Of a stretch of 64,000 nucleotides of DNA, positions 54,501-62,795 are shown piece after piece. Under the pieces are notes generated by a model. The model made no database searches and was not told the DNA's origin. It saw only the letters and a program-made list of their open reading frames with translations. The translations under genes and the position numbers were made by a program. The stretch is taken from contig NZ_MKUD01000006.1 of assembly GCF_001898575.1 (NCBI RefSeq), forward strand, positions 1 through 64,000. The letters run 5' to 3'. Every line of letters begins with the position of its first letter. Within the stretch, counting starts at the first letter, position 1. Source of the stretch: Spirosoma sp. 48-14 (GTDB lineage Bacteria; Bacteroidota; Bacteroidia; Cytophagales; Spirosomataceae).

Positions 54501-55235
54501 AGCCCGAAAAGCACCTACGTTTTCGTTGACACGCAGAATGCCATCGTTGATAGCGGTTTGCCAATACGTTTCTGACGAATTACCCAGATCGGTGCTGATA
54601 TAACTAGCATTGTCGCCAGTTGACACGAGTAATGTGCCATCACGGCCAAATAAAAGCGTTCCCCCTGCCTGCGATTCGTGCGTAAGTGGAATGCCTGTCG
54701 ATTGACTTTCTCCCAAAAGCACTTTGCGGCTGGTCAGATCGGCGAATAGTCCATCATTGGTTGTGTTTACTTTGTACCGGGTTACCCGGCTGATGGTAGC
54801 ATTAAAGTACTCGTCTTTAGTATCGCTGTAGGAAGCTGTTCCAAAATGGAGAAGGTGATGACGGTCGACCACATAAAGTAAGTAGATCAGGCCATTTGTT
54901 GCAAAGTTTGGATCGAGGCACAGGCTTAACAAACCAAAATCCCGCCAGTTACCAACTTCTGGGCTAATATCGAGTATAGCTGTTGGTTGTTTAATGTATT
55001 GTGTTCCGTTCCAAACCGAAACCCAGACACGCCCTGCTTTATCCCAGACGAAAAGTTGTTTGGCATCGGCAGAGAAAACAGTGCCCATGGGCGTATTGTA
55101 GCCACTCTGTACTAAGTTGTTGTGGAATCCTGCCGGGAGCTGAGCGAGTGAGTCAGTTGCTTGGATAAGCAGCCATATAATCAAAGAAACGGCAAATCGG
55201 CCAGACAGGCGATTGCCAGCGAGGAAGGTAGTCAT
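51513..55235 (-). CDS. Secreted multidomain protein: PQQ-type sugar dehydrogenase, PKD, FN3, two ricin-like lectin domains, T9SS type A domain
   Basis: This 1240-residue protein is exported by a signal peptide and the type IX system. Order: signal (about 1-31); glucose/sorbosone-type soluble dehydrogenase propeller (about 35-540; LSLCLDPNFATNGLIYLLYVVDR, GTLLVSTGDNASY, WTLGLRNPCRMSLQPG, GENAGWPLYEG); PKD domains (about 545-735; VYNWNFGDGSRSTLANPSHTF); an FN3-like unit (about 745-845); two ricin-B-like lectin repeats (about 860-996 and 1008-1145, each starting CYKxTNR and with QKW blocks) that are obvious tandem duplicates; then the type A sorting domain with FPNPAKDYLDI and the end RRFVISQ. 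The fold suggests surface polysaccharide or sugar binding with redox or structural role; catalytic residues for PQQ are not verified. Confidence 0.9.
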   Translation of the reverse strand: MTTFLAGNRLSGRFAVSLIIWLLIQATDSLAQLPAGFHNNLVQSGYNTPMGTVFSADAKQLFVWDKAGRVWVSVWNGTQYIKQPTAILDISPEVGNWRDFGLLSLCLDPNFATNGLIYLLYVVDRHHLLHFGTASYSDTKDEYFNATISRVTRYKVNTTNDGLFADLTSRKVLLGESQSTGIPLTHESQAGGTLLFGRDGTLLVSTGDNASYISTDLGNSSETYWQTAINDGILRVNENVGAFRAQMPTSLCGKILRLDPNTGDGVPGNPFYIPANTRSAASRVWTLGLRNPCRMSLQPGTGSTKAVDGNPGVLLVGDVGWNNWEEMHIIRQGGENAGWPLYEGILENSAYAIAAQTLENKDEPNPSNTCTKPFLTFADLLKQASEEVVTVVNPCSGLPLPGLQRRYVHSVPALDWNHTNNIARVPKLTAFSTTTALIGAADSPVPGKPFSGNCSTGGAYYSGTVYPAAYRNLYYFADYGANWIKAASLGTAGDITSVNEFVPTGGTNGIVDIEFNPLDGALYFTNINSGEIRKITYATNRPPSAVISADKLSGTSPLTVQFKGEDSTDPDDDALVYNWNFGDGSRSTLANPSHTFSSTGTQSFTAQLTVTDPEGLSSKQQLLIALKNAAPTAKITSPIANSSFPSNKVSNYSLKAAVTDESINTLTYKWQVIVRRNNQQQVVSTVTDISPTISLTSVGCDTEVYYFIKLTVTDKEGLSASDSITLYPDCDWFTLAVQNFKATLSGPASASLTWTPPIAPFDEVLIAVRTGSGFSARPSGTNYIANPDILGNSSVVEGGKTVYRGTATSVIVTNLSPQTTYYFRAFTRKDTTWSRGVEVSLTTGVASSTLSQFDPTLCYKLTNRISGNVLSVESGAITDGAPVRQRLFADQAWQKWKFQSVGSNTYQLIALHSNQALSVENASTQDWAGIVQNTPANVNNQKWIIQTGNDGYSTLRAVHSNKLLDIANQNDGGMVIQYAASGSYVQYWKIEATGCTNVTSPASATLCYKITNRVSGKVLAVENGATASGAIVRQQTYANQPWQKWELRPGDTPNTYQLAAVHSGQVLAVKDASVQDRANVVQDTNKNATHQKWIIQTSSDGYSTLKAVHSNKLLDIANQDENGMVIQYTFSGSYVQYWKLESVGCTTSGGRAGADFDATLTLFPNPAKDYLDIDISIAEPTAIRIDVYNTMGQKVHTDNISLEKSAIHRINLPNLPNGIFVIQLNTSSKRQLTRRFVISQ

Positions 55236-55326
55236 TCGTCAAATACAAGTTCACTTATGGGTATAGCAATATTAACGATTCTTGGCAGATCGTTAAGCTA
55301 CTCTTTCACTAAAAATTCGAATAGTA

Positions 55327-55986
55327 TTATGTAAGTACTACGCCATCGCGAATGGTTAATTTTCGGTCGGCAAGGTCGGCTAAATGTTCGTTATGAGTAA
55401 CGATGACGAAGGTTTGACCGAATTCATCCCGCAGTTGGAAAAATAACTGATGTAGTTCTTCTGCATTCCGTGAATCGAGATTACCGCTGGGTTCGTCGGC
55501 AAAAACAATAGCTGGTTGATTAATTAAGGCTCTTGCTACGGCTACTCGCTGCTGCTCTCCACCCGACATTTGAGACGGGAAATGAGATTGCCGTTCACGA
55601 AGCCCCAGTCGCCCCAATAACTCGTCGGCTCGTTCACGCACCTGCTTTTCGTATTTTCCGGCAATGAATCCGGGTAAGCAGACATTTTCGAGGGCAGTGA
55701 ACTCTGGTAGCAGGTTATTGAACTGAAAGACAAAGCCAATTCGTTCGTTCCTGAATTGAGCCAGTTTGCGGTCGTTCAGGTTGAACACATTTTGTCCATC
55801 AAGGATAAGTTCGCCCGAGTCGGGTCGGTCGAGCGTACCAAGAATTTGCAGGAGGGTCGTTTTGCCAGCTCCCGATGCCCCTACTATCGAAACGATTTCG
55901 CCCGGTTCAATACGTATATCTATTCCTTTCAGTACAGCCAGATTTTTGTAATTCCGGCGGATATTGGTGGTTTGAAGAAGCGACAC
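55327..55986 (-). CDS. lolD: ABC transporter ATP-binding protein, LolD-like
   Basis: This 219-residue ATPase resembles LolD/MacB-type subunits that drive lipoprotein release or efflux with a FtsX-like partner. Motifs: Walker [12 protein letters not shown]-loop [18 protein letters not shown], signature [15 protein letters not shown], Walker [15 protein letters not shown]-loop VTHNEH. No ATG fits; the GTG complementary to 55984-55986 gives [13 protein letters not shown]. It begins three bases from the left arm of a perfect inverted repeat, so its leader is mostly repeat. The permease partner is not in the neighbourhood. Confidence 0.92.
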   Translation of the reverse strand: MSLLQTTNIRRNYKNLAVLKGIDIRIEPGEIVSIVGASGAGKTTLLQILGTLDRPDSGELILDGQNVFNLNDRKLAQFRNERIGFVFQFNNLLPEFTALENVCLPGFIAGKYEKQVRERADELLGRLGLRERQSHFPSQMSGGEQQRVAVARALINQPAIVFADEPSGNLDSRNAEELHQLFFQLRDEFGQTFVIVTHNEHLADLADRKLTIRDGVVLT

Positions 55987-55989
55987 GAG

Positions 55990-56072
55990 GTTTTCAGTTT
56001 TCAGTTTTCGGTTTTCAGTTGGTGGTTATGGGCTCTTTTTGAACTGAAAACCGAAAACTGAAAACTGAAAAC
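55990..56072. repeat. Perfect 31-bp inverted repeat, TTTTCAG class, upstream of lolD
   Basis: The arms 55990-56020 and 56042-56072 are perfectly complementary. Each arm holds four tandem heptamers (TTTTCAG, TTTTCAG, TTTTCGG, TTTTCAG) around a 21-base spacer. It lies between divergent lolD and sucC, and its left edge is three bases from the lolD GTG. In the lolD mRNA it would form the last 83 bases of the leader. Confidence 0.95.
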
Positions 56073-56096
56073 TCTTTTTATTATTAACTTGCCACG

Positions 56097-56104
56097 CAAA
56101 AATA
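56097..56104 (-). promoter_or_regulatory. Possible -7 box for lolD
   Basis: TATTTTTG on the minus strand (complement of 56097-56104) matches TAnnTTTG and has the same flank as the lysS box. A start near 56090 would include the entire inverted repeat in the lolD leader. No convincing TTTG is seen upstream. Confidence 0.4.
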
Positions 56105-56134
56105 CGATTTCCAATCCTCCTTGTTGCAGTTGTC

Positions 56135-57352
56135 ATGAATATACACGAGTATCAGGGTAAAGAAATTCTCAAAAAATACGGTGTCCGCATCCAGGAAGGC
56201 ATCGTTGCTGAGTCGCCCGAAAAAGCGGTGGAAGCCGCTAAGCAGATTATGGCGCAGACGAATTCCAAGTTTGTCGTCGTAAAATCGCAGATTCACGCAG
56301 GTGGACGTGGTAAGGGCAAAGTTGTCGGCAGCGAACAGCGTGGGGTAGCCTTAGCGAAATCGGTCGATGAGGTACGCGACATTGCCAAAAATCTCATTGG
56401 TAATGTACTCGTTACGCACCAAACCGGGCCTGAAGGGAAAAAAGTAAATAAGGTTCTGGTAGCACAGGATGTTTTCTATCCAGGAGCGTCGGAGCCTAAA
56501 GAAATGTACATCAGCATCCTGCTCGACCGGAGTAAAGCCTGCAACGTGATCATGGCCAGTACCGAAGGGGGTATGGACATTGAAGAGGTGGCTGAAAAAA
56601 CACCCGAGAAAATTGTGAAGGAATGGATCGATCCTGCCGTTGGTCTGCAGCCGTTTCAGGCACGAAAAGTGGCATTTGGATTGGGTTTGTCGGGTGAAGC
56701 TTTCAAAGAGATGGTCAAATTTGTGACCTTGCTCTACAAGGCGTATGTCGATACCGACGCATCGATGTTTGAAATCAACCCTGTTCTGAAAACATCAGAT
56801 AATAAGATTCTGGCCGTTGACGCAAAGGTTAATCTGGACGATAACGCACTGTATCGCCATCCAGATCTGGCCAATCTGCGCGACATCACCGAAGAAGATC
56901 CGCTCGAAGTAGAAGCATCGGCCAATGACCTGAACTATGTGAAACTCGACGGTAACGTAGGCTGTATGGTAAATGGTGCAGGGCTGGCGATGGCAACGAT
57001 GGACATCATCAAACTGTCGGGTGGTGAGCCTGCCAACTTCCTGGACGTAGGCGGTGGTGCCAACGCCAAAACGGTTGAAGCAGGTTTCCGTATCATCCTG
57101 AAAGATCCGAATGTAAAAGCCATTCTGATCAACATTTTTGGTGGAATCGTTCGCTGCGACCGCGTAGCAACGGGCGTGGTAGAAGCTTACAAAGCGATTG
57201 GTGATATCCCTGTCCCTATTATTGTCCGGTTGCAGGGAACCAACGCGGCCGAAGGTGCTAAAATTATTGATGATTCGGGACTGAAAGTACAGTCGGCTGT
57301 AGAGTTGAAAGAGGCCGCCGAGAAAGTTCGGCAGGTTGTTTCGGCACTGTAA
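56135..57352 (+). CDS. sucC: Succinyl-CoA ligase (ADP/GDP-forming) beta subunit
   Basis: SucC is the ATP-grasp subunit of succinyl-CoA synthetase of the TCA cycle. It has 405 residues. Seen: [80 protein letters not shown]-grasp loop [26 protein letters not shown], and [19 protein letters not shown]. The alpha subunit (sucD) is not adjacent; the next gene is convergent. It ends before a perfect bidirectional terminator. Confidence 0.97.
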   Translation: MNIHEYQGKEILKKYGVRIQEGIVAESPEKAVEAAKQIMAQTNSKFVVVKSQIHAGGRGKGKVVGSEQRGVALAKSVDEVRDIAKNLIGNVLVTHQTGPEGKKVNKVLVAQDVFYPGASEPKEMYISILLDRSKACNVIMASTEGGMDIEEVAEKTPEKIVKEWIDPAVGLQPFQARKVAFGLGLSGEAFKEMVKFVTLLYKAYVDTDASMFEINPVLKTSDNKILAVDAKVNLDDNALYRHPDLANLRDITEEDPLEVEASANDLNYVKLDGNVGCMVNGAGLAMATMDIIKLSGGEPANFLDVGGGANAKTVEAGFRIILKDPNVKAILINIFGGIVRCDRVATGVVEAYKAIGDIPVPIIVRLQGTNAAEGAKIIDDSGLKVQSAVELKEAAEKVRQVVSAL

Positions 57353-57375
57353 GACGCATTGTATAAAACTTTTAT

Positions 57376-57411
57376 ACAGAAAAGCCGGAGTTTGCGCTCC
57401 GGCTTTTCTGT
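57376..57411. terminator. Bidirectional terminator between sucC and an M48 peptidase
   Basis: ACAGAAAAGCCGGAG (57376-57390) and its exact complement (57397-57411) have a 6-base loop and internal A/T tracts. It lies between the stops of two converging genes. Confidence 0.93.
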
Positions 57412-57431
57412 GTGTATTTGAGGACAGTTGG

Positions 57432-58265
57432 CTAGCGACGGGCGCTGGCATAATACTTCTGGGCATCAGGCAATAATTTTTGCAGATCCGCAATCCGACG
57501 GGCATCGGAAGGGTGATCGGAGAAAAACTCGGCCGGCGCTTTTCCGCCACTGGCCTTTGCCATGCGCTGCCAGAACGTAATGGCTTCTGCCGGATTGTAA
57601 CCCGCCATCGACATGAAAATCAAGCCCAGGTGGTCAGCTTCTGATTCCTGATTACGGCTATGCGGAAGGCCGCGACCAAACTGATAGGCCAAAGGGCCCA
57701 CTACCCCAAATGCCTGCTGAAACAGTGCTTGTGTTTGTGGGCTTCTTGCAGAGGTGGCAATTCCGGTAGCTACCTGACCAGCCTGTAGCAAGCCATTGGC
57801 AACCAAACCTTCGCTCATGCGTTCGTTGCCGTGTTCGGCAATGGCGTGTGATACTTCATGGCCCAATACAGTAGCTAAACCGGCTTCGTTTTGTGTATAC
57901 GGTAAAATACCAGAATATACAACGATCTTACCACCTGGCATACACCAGGCATTGACCTGGCTACTCTGCACCAGATGGTACTCCCACTGAAAGCCTTCAA
58001 GTCGTTTTGAATAGCCGTTGCTGTTCATATAACTCTCCACAGCCTGACGGATGCGGTTACCCACACGGGTTACCATTTCGGCATCATTGTTCGAGGTTGG
58101 AACAACCCGGCTCGTGTCCAGAAACGCTTTATACTGGGTGAAGCTCATCGCCAGCATATCGCTGGGTGGAACCAGAATCAATTGCTTTCGCCCGGTTAAC
58201 GGTACTTTTTCGCAGGCCGTAACCCCGAAAGCAAGCGATAGCATAAGAATCAATACTTTTTTCAT
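57432..58265 (-). CDS. M48 family metallopeptidase, lipoprotein
   Basis: This 277-residue peptidase is related to YggG/LoiP and BepA-type M48 proteases. The lipoprotein signal KKVLILMLSLAFGVTAC has its Cys at about residue 18. The zinc site HEVSHAIAEHG and a second Glu in NQESEADHLGLIFMSMAGYNP are intact. Other family marks are WCMPGGKIVVYSGIL and FFSDHPSDARRI. It probably degrades misfolded envelope proteins. Start: ATG complement of 58263-58265; nine further residues upstream are not needed. Confidence 0.93.
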   Translation of the reverse strand: MKKVLILMLSLAFGVTACEKVPLTGRKQLILVPPSDMLAMSFTQYKAFLDTSRVVPTSNNDAEMVTRVGNRIRQAVESYMNSNGYSKRLEGFQWEYHLVQSSQVNAWCMPGGKIVVYSGILPYTQNEAGLATVLGHEVSHAIAEHGNERMSEGLVANGLLQAGQVATGIATSARSPQTQALFQQAFGVVGPLAYQFGRGLPHSRNQESEADHLGLIFMSMAGYNPAEAITFWQRMAKASGGKAPAEFFSDHPSDARRIADLQKLLPDAQKYYASARR

Positions 58266-58471
58266 TTGTGTGTGTTTAATGGTAGATGACATTCTGACGT
58301 ATTAAGACTGGTAAGGTACTGGAATTGTTCAAATTTTCTGTCATTCATGTGGTCTACCCCTCTTTAGTCGTTAGATTTGCGATATTCTTCTTGGTTTAAA
58401 CCTACTGCGGCCGAGCGGTCTATTTTGCTCTGTGGCTGCATCTGTGCGGGCCGGATGTCCGCGTTACGTCT

Positions 58472-59083
58472 ATGAAAATTATCTGCGTTGGCCGTAATTA
58501 CGCCGAACATATCAAGGAACTCAACAACGAGCGTCCTGACGATCCGGTTATTTTTATGAAGCCCGAAACGGCTATCCCTTTGAAAAATGAGCCGTTTTTC
58601 TACCCTGAATTTTCCAGCGATGTTCACCATGAAGTGGAAATTCTGGTAAAGATTAACCGGGTGGGTAAAAACATCGACGAAAAATTTGCGCATAAATATT
58701 ATGACGAAATAGGCATCGGTATCGATTTTACGGCTCGTGATGTGCAGAGTAAATTGAAGGCGAAAGGGCTTCCCTGGGAGTTGGCCAAGGGCTTCAATGG
58801 CTCGGCACCCATTTCCGGATTTGTACCTAAGACTGACTATCCGGATTTACAAAACCTTAATTTCCGGTTAGACATCAACGGCGAAACGCGTCAGCAGGGC
58901 AATACCAGCCTGATGTTGTACAAAATTGATTACCTGATTTCGTTCGTATCCCGGTATTTCCTGCTGCAACAGGGCGACATTCTGTTTACGGGTACGCCAC
59001 ATGGCGTAGGCCCCGTACAAGTCGGCGATCGACTAACGGCTTATATTGAAGACAAACCCTTGCTAACGTTCGACGTTAAGTAG
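58472..59083 (+). CDS. Fumarylacetoacetate hydrolase-family protein
   Basis: This 203-residue single-domain FAH fold, like FAHD1/YcgM acylpyruvases and oxaloacetate decarboxylases. Seen: KIICVGRNYAEHIKELNN, DDPVIFMKPETAI, metal ligands in DVHHEVEILVKI (Glu) and GIDFTARDVQ, then GKGFNGSAP-like AKGFNGSAPISGFVP, and TGTPHGVGPVQVGDRL. It cleaves C-C bonds of 2-oxo-acyl compounds in relatives. It stands between an M48 peptidase and an M23 peptidase and is not obviously part of the sugar operon at 13-17 kb. Confidence 0.92.
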   Translation: MKIICVGRNYAEHIKELNNERPDDPVIFMKPETAIPLKNEPFFYPEFSSDVHHEVEILVKINRVGKNIDEKFAHKYYDEIGIGIDFTARDVQSKLKAKGLPWELAKGFNGSAPISGFVPKTDYPDLQNLNFRLDINGETRQQGNTSLMLYKIDYLISFVSRYFLLQQGDILFTGTPHGVGPVQVGDRLTAYIEDKPLLTFDVK

Positions 59084-59136
59084 TTCAGTTTGGCGAATCG
59101 GTTCGGATTTCGGTTCGCTATCAACTTTACAATCTT

Positions 59137-61215
59137 TTGCTTTTGATACGATCATTTTTTTATTGGTCCATGCTGATTCTGCTCGGGTCAGGATTAGCTT
59201 ATGGGCAACCGGCTAAGCCCGTTTTATCGACTCAGTCAGGTCAGCCACAAACAGGGTACATTCAACCGGGAACTCTCGTCAACGGCTATTTCATGTTCCC
59301 GATTCAACCGGGAGCCGCCAATTCGCTATCGGGTGGTATGGGTGATTTGCGACCGAACCACTTCCATGCGGGCCTGGATATTCGTACCGGAGGGCGTGAG
59401 GGGCTGGATGTGCATGCGGCTGCGGATGGATATGTTTCCCGAATAGCCGTGTTTACGGGAGGGTACGGAAATGTTGTGTTCATCAAGCATCCGAATGGCC
59501 TGACCACCGTGTATGGCCACTTAAAATCGCTGAAAGATACGCTTGGCCGGTACCTTCGCGAGCAGCAGTATCAGGCCAAAACGTTTGAGATTGATATTCG
59601 CCCGCAGCCCGATCAGTTTCCAGTCAAAAAAGGGGATGTCATTGCCGCTTCAGGCAACACAGGAGGCTCGGGTGGGCCACACCTTCACTTCGAGATTCGG
59701 GATGCCCGCGATAACCTGATCAATCCGCTACTGTATGGTTTTTCGGAAATTCAGGATGACGTGCCGCCTTATTTTGAGCGCGTGGCCCTGAAAACCATGA
59801 CCGCTACGTCACGCATCAATGGCGAATACCAGCGGGTTAGTTATGTGCCTGTTCGTAAATCCGATGGTATGTATACAATTACGCAACCGATTACAGCGTC
59901 TGGCCTGATCGGTATGGAAGTACTGGCCTACGATAAAACCAGTGGGTCACCCTACCGGAATGGGATCAGCTGCCTAGAAATTCGGCTGGATGGCAAGGAA
60001 GTGTTTGCTTACAACATGAATAGCTTCCCGAATGAGCAGACGCGGTTCATGAACGTCCACGAAAACTATGAAGTCGAGCAAACGAGTGGTCAACGGTATC
60101 ACCGGGGGTATATTGCTGATGGGAACATTCTGAATATATATAAGTTGCAGAGTAATGCGGCCTATCGGGGGCGTTTGCCTTTGCTGGATGGACATCCACA
60201 TGAGGTGACGCTGACGCTATACGATGCATTCGATCATGCTACTCAGTTGTCGTTTACTATTCAGCCCGAAGTAGCGCCAGCCGCACTCGCTTCGATGGAT
60301 ACGATGGAGGCAACCGTAGCGCCCAGTGCGCCCGAGGTGCTTCGGGGTGACCCAACGGCAACCATTACGACCGACGAAAATGTGCTTAAACTAAGTGTCA
60401 AAAATGTCTCGCTTATCAACCCGCCTAAAGCTAAATTAATTACGGGACGAGCTGTTGTTGAGCAACCTGTTAGCTATGTGCGTAGCAATCAAGCCATTTA
60501 TCTTATAGATTTGCGTCAGTATTTACCCGATTCGGTTCAGTTTGACCGCAGTGTTGTGCGTACTAATTTCAAAAAACGCATTATTCCAGGCCGAAATGAG
60601 TCCTATATAGGCGAAAATACCCGGCTCAATTTTGGAGCCAAAACACTTTTTGACACACTTCATCTAGCTGTACGGACATTACCGGGTGGTGGCCTGGAGG
60701 TTAACCAATCGACGATTCCATTAAATGATTACCTGGAGGTTCAGTATACCCCTACTGTACCTATGGCTATTGATACCGCAAGGACCAAAGCGTACTGGAC
60801 TAGTGGTGGCAATCAGACCTTTCTGGGCGGGAAATGGGATAAGGGCCGTATTGAGTTTAAAACCCGTTCGCTGGGCCGCTTCCAACTGATGACGGATATA
60901 AATCCGCCAACGGTTCAGATTCTAAGCGCAACGCCAGCCGGTATTACAGCCCGTATTCGGGACGATTTATCGGGCATTGCTCAGTTCCGAGCGCTGGTTA
61001 ATGGCGAATGGATACTCATGCAGTACGACTATAAACGCGCTTTGTTGTGGTCGGACAAGCTGAACCCTGACGAACCGTTTGAAGCAGGTGCCGAGGTAAT
61101 CGTACAAGTCAAAGATCGCTCGGGGAACATTGGCTCCGATAGTACTCTTATCAAGGAAACTAAGCGGGCTGTCCTCCAGAAAGCCACTTCCAAAAAGCAT
61201 CGGAAGAGACGATAG
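59137..61215 (+). CDS. M23 family (LytM) metallopeptidase, exported
   Basis: This 692-residue protein has a signal peptide (FFYWSMLILLGSGLAYGQ). The LytM peptidase domain is near the N-terminus (about 60-190): LRPNHFHAGLDIRTGGREGLDVHAAADGYVSRIAV carries the first His and Asp ligands, and GGSGGPHLHFEIRDARDNLINPL the second pair. A long mostly beta-stranded C-terminal half (about 230-690) has no clear assignment. Start is unsure: TTG at 59137 or 59143 gives a normal signal peptide; ATG 59170 removes its basic start. It may hydrolyse peptidoglycan cross-links in envelope remodelling. Confidence 0.88.
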   Translation: MLLIRSFFYWSMLILLGSGLAYGQPAKPVLSTQSGQPQTGYIQPGTLVNGYFMFPIQPGAANSLSGGMGDLRPNHFHAGLDIRTGGREGLDVHAAADGYVSRIAVFTGGYGNVVFIKHPNGLTTVYGHLKSLKDTLGRYLREQQYQAKTFEIDIRPQPDQFPVKKGDVIAASGNTGGSGGPHLHFEIRDARDNLINPLLYGFSEIQDDVPPYFERVALKTMTATSRINGEYQRVSYVPVRKSDGMYTITQPITASGLIGMEVLAYDKTSGSPYRNGISCLEIRLDGKEVFAYNMNSFPNEQTRFMNVHENYEVEQTSGQRYHRGYIADGNILNIYKLQSNAAYRGRLPLLDGHPHEVTLTLYDAFDHATQLSFTIQPEVAPAALASMDTMEATVAPSAPEVLRGDPTATITTDENVLKLSVKNVSLINPPKAKLITGRAVVEQPVSYVRSNQAIYLIDLRQYLPDSVQFDRSVVRTNFKKRIIPGRNESYIGENTRLNFGAKTLFDTLHLAVRTLPGGGLEVNQSTIPLNDYLEVQYTPTVPMAIDTARTKAYWTSGGNQTFLGGKWDKGRIEFKTRSLGRFQLMTDINPPTVQILSATPAGITARIRDDLSGIAQFRALVNGEWILMQYDYKRALLWSDKLNPDEPFEAGAEVIVQVKDRSGNIGSDSTLIKETKRAVLQKATSKKHRKRR

Positions 61216-61273
61216 AACAGAATTTCTGGTACTCGGTTTACCGTGTACGGTAGGCCATAAACTAATAAATTGT

Positions 61274-61723
61274 ATGGAATTAAACGTTGGTGATTCTGCA
61301 CCCGATTTTACGAGTACCGATCAGAACGGTACCCCGATAAAGTTATCCGATTATCGGGGTAAGAAAGTGGTGCTGTATTTTTATCCTAAAGATGATACTC
61401 CCGGTTGCACAGCCGAAGCCTGTAGCCTTCGCGACAACGAAGATCGGCTTCGGGCGGCTGGCTATGAAATACTGGGGGTTAGTGTCGATGACCACAAATC
61501 GCACCAGAAGTTTATCAAGAAATATAACTTGCCGTTTCCCCTCGTTGCCGATACCGATAAGCAGATTGTAGAAGCCTATGGTGTCTGGAAAGAGAAGTCG
61601 ATGTATGGCCGTACGCATATGGGGATTGTTCGTACGACATTCCTGATCGACGAAGCGGGCATCATTACGGATATTATTACGAAAATAGATACCCAAAACC
61701 ACGCAGATCAAATTTTAAAATAA
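61274..61723 (+). CDS. bcp: Thioredoxin-dependent thiol peroxidase (bacterioferritin comigratory protein)
   Basis: This 149-residue peroxiredoxin of the BCP/PrxQ type reduces peroxides with thioredoxin. The peroxidatic Cys is in DDTPGCTAEACSLRDN with the resolving Cys five residues later, as in E. coli Bcp. Other marks are LNVGDSAPDFTSTDQNGTPI and VLYFYPKDDTPG. ATG 61274 is chosen; longer frames overlap the M23 gene. A heptamer-type inverted repeat follows within seven bases of the stop. Confidence 0.96.
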   Translation: MELNVGDSAPDFTSTDQNGTPIKLSDYRGKKVVLYFYPKDDTPGCTAEACSLRDNEDRLRAAGYEILGVSVDDHKSHQKFIKKYNLPFPLVADTDKQIVEAYGVWKEKSMYGRTHMGIVRTTFLIDEAGIITDIITKIDTQNHADQILK

Positions 61724-61729
61724 GTACTC

Positions 61730-61814
61730 AGGAGCGAGGAGCGAGGAGTGAGAATGGCTGGGCCGCGTAGACAGAACGCGCCGGATGGATTCTAACTCCT
61801 AACTTCTCCCTCCT
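61730..61814. repeat. AGGAGCG-class heptamer inverted repeat between bcp and tkt
   Basis: The left arm 61730-61755 (AGGAGCG, AGGAGCG, AGGAGTG, AGAAT) faces the right arm 61789-61814 with five mismatches over 26 bases. The inner part GGAGTGAGAAT is shared with the repeat at 18391-18451 and the heptamer type with miaB. It ends 14 bases before the transketolase start. Confidence 0.85.
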
Positions 61815-61828
61815 AACCCCTAAAAAGT

Positions 61829-62686
61829 ATGGAAATCGAACAACTCGAACACATTGCTACCGCCGTTCGGCGTGATATTGTCCGCATGGTTGCGGCTGTC
61901 AACTCTGGTCACCCAGGTGGCTCATTAGGCTGCACCGATTTTATGGTCGCACTCTATTTTGAGATCATGAACCGGAAAAAGGATGACAAAGGGAACCCTA
62001 TTTTCGATATGGATGGACGCGATGAAGACATCTTCTTCCTGTCGAATGGCCATATTTCGCCCGTATTTTATTCGGTACTGGCTCGGGCGGGTTACTTCCC
62101 CTTGTCGGAACTGGCCACGTTCCGTAAGCTGGATAGCCGCCTACAGGGGCACCCAACCACTGCCGAACATCTGCCAGGGGTACGCATCGCATCGGGTTCG
62201 CTGGGACAGGGTTTGTCGGTAGCGGCCGGAGCTGCTTATTCGAAAAAACTCAACGGCGATAAAAGCCATGTGTACGTGCTTATGGGCGATGGTGAGCAGC
62301 AGGAAGGGCAGATTTGGGAGGCTGCTCAGTTTGCGCCCAACAAAAAACTTGGTAACCTGACCGCTGTCATCGATTTCAACCATGCGCAGATCGACGGTAA
62401 AACCGATAACGTAAACAACAACCGCGATCTCGGTGCAAAATATGCTGCTTTTGGCTGGAATATCGAAGAAATGCAGGGTAACGACATGGCCGACGTAATC
62501 AAAACCCTTCGCAAAGCGCAGGAAAACCCAGACGTGCCGACGTTGATTCTGATGCATACCGAAATGGGCTTCGGGGTCGACTACATGGTGGGTAGTTACA
62601 AGTGGCATGGTGTAGCGCCAAACGCGGAGCAGCTACAGCAAGCTCTGAATCAACTGCCCCTAACTGTAGGTATGTCGGATTATTAA
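61829..62686 (+). CDS. Transketolase, N-terminal subunit (TPP-binding half)
   Basis: This 285-residue protein matches the first half of transketolase, a split form known in Bacteroidota and archaea. It binds thiamine diphosphate: VNSGHPGGSLGCTDFMVALYFEIMN, LSNGHISPVFYSVLARAG, IASGSLGQGLSVAAGAAYSKKL, and the GDGEQQEGQIWEAAQFA motif with NHAQIDG. It lacks the pyrimidine-binding half, which should be a separate gene but does not follow here; an inverted repeat and an AAA/TOPRIM pair come next. Unless the second subunit lies elsewhere, the enzyme would be incomplete. Confidence 0.92.
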   Translation: MEIEQLEHIATAVRRDIVRMVAAVNSGHPGGSLGCTDFMVALYFEIMNRKKDDKGNPIFDMDGRDEDIFFLSNGHISPVFYSVLARAGYFPLSELATFRKLDSRLQGHPTTAEHLPGVRIASGSLGQGLSVAAGAAYSKKLNGDKSHVYVLMGDGEQQEGQIWEAAQFAPNKKLGNLTAVIDFNHAQIDGKTDNVNNNRDLGAKYAAFGWNIEEMQGNDMADVIKTLRKAQENPDVPTLILMHTEMGFGVDYMVGSYKWHGVAPNAEQLQQALNQLPLTVGMSDY

Positions 62687-62690
62687 GACC

Positions 62691-62787
62691 TGTAGAGACG
62701 CGACACCTCGCGTCTCCTGACCTGATGGTTTTGGCTGACGTGAAAAATAGCTGACGCATAGGAGACGCGAGGTATCGCGTCTCTACA
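62691..62787. repeat. Inverted repeat with palindromic arms (GAGACGCGA)
   Basis: The arms 62691-62718 and 62760-62787 match at 27 of 28 positions. Each arm is itself palindromic around the pair GAGACGCGA / TCGCGTCTC. The 41-base spacer contains two GCTGACG copies. It starts five bases after the transketolase stop and ends nine bases before the ATPase ATG. Confidence 0.93.
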
Positions 62788-62795
62788 TAAATCCC

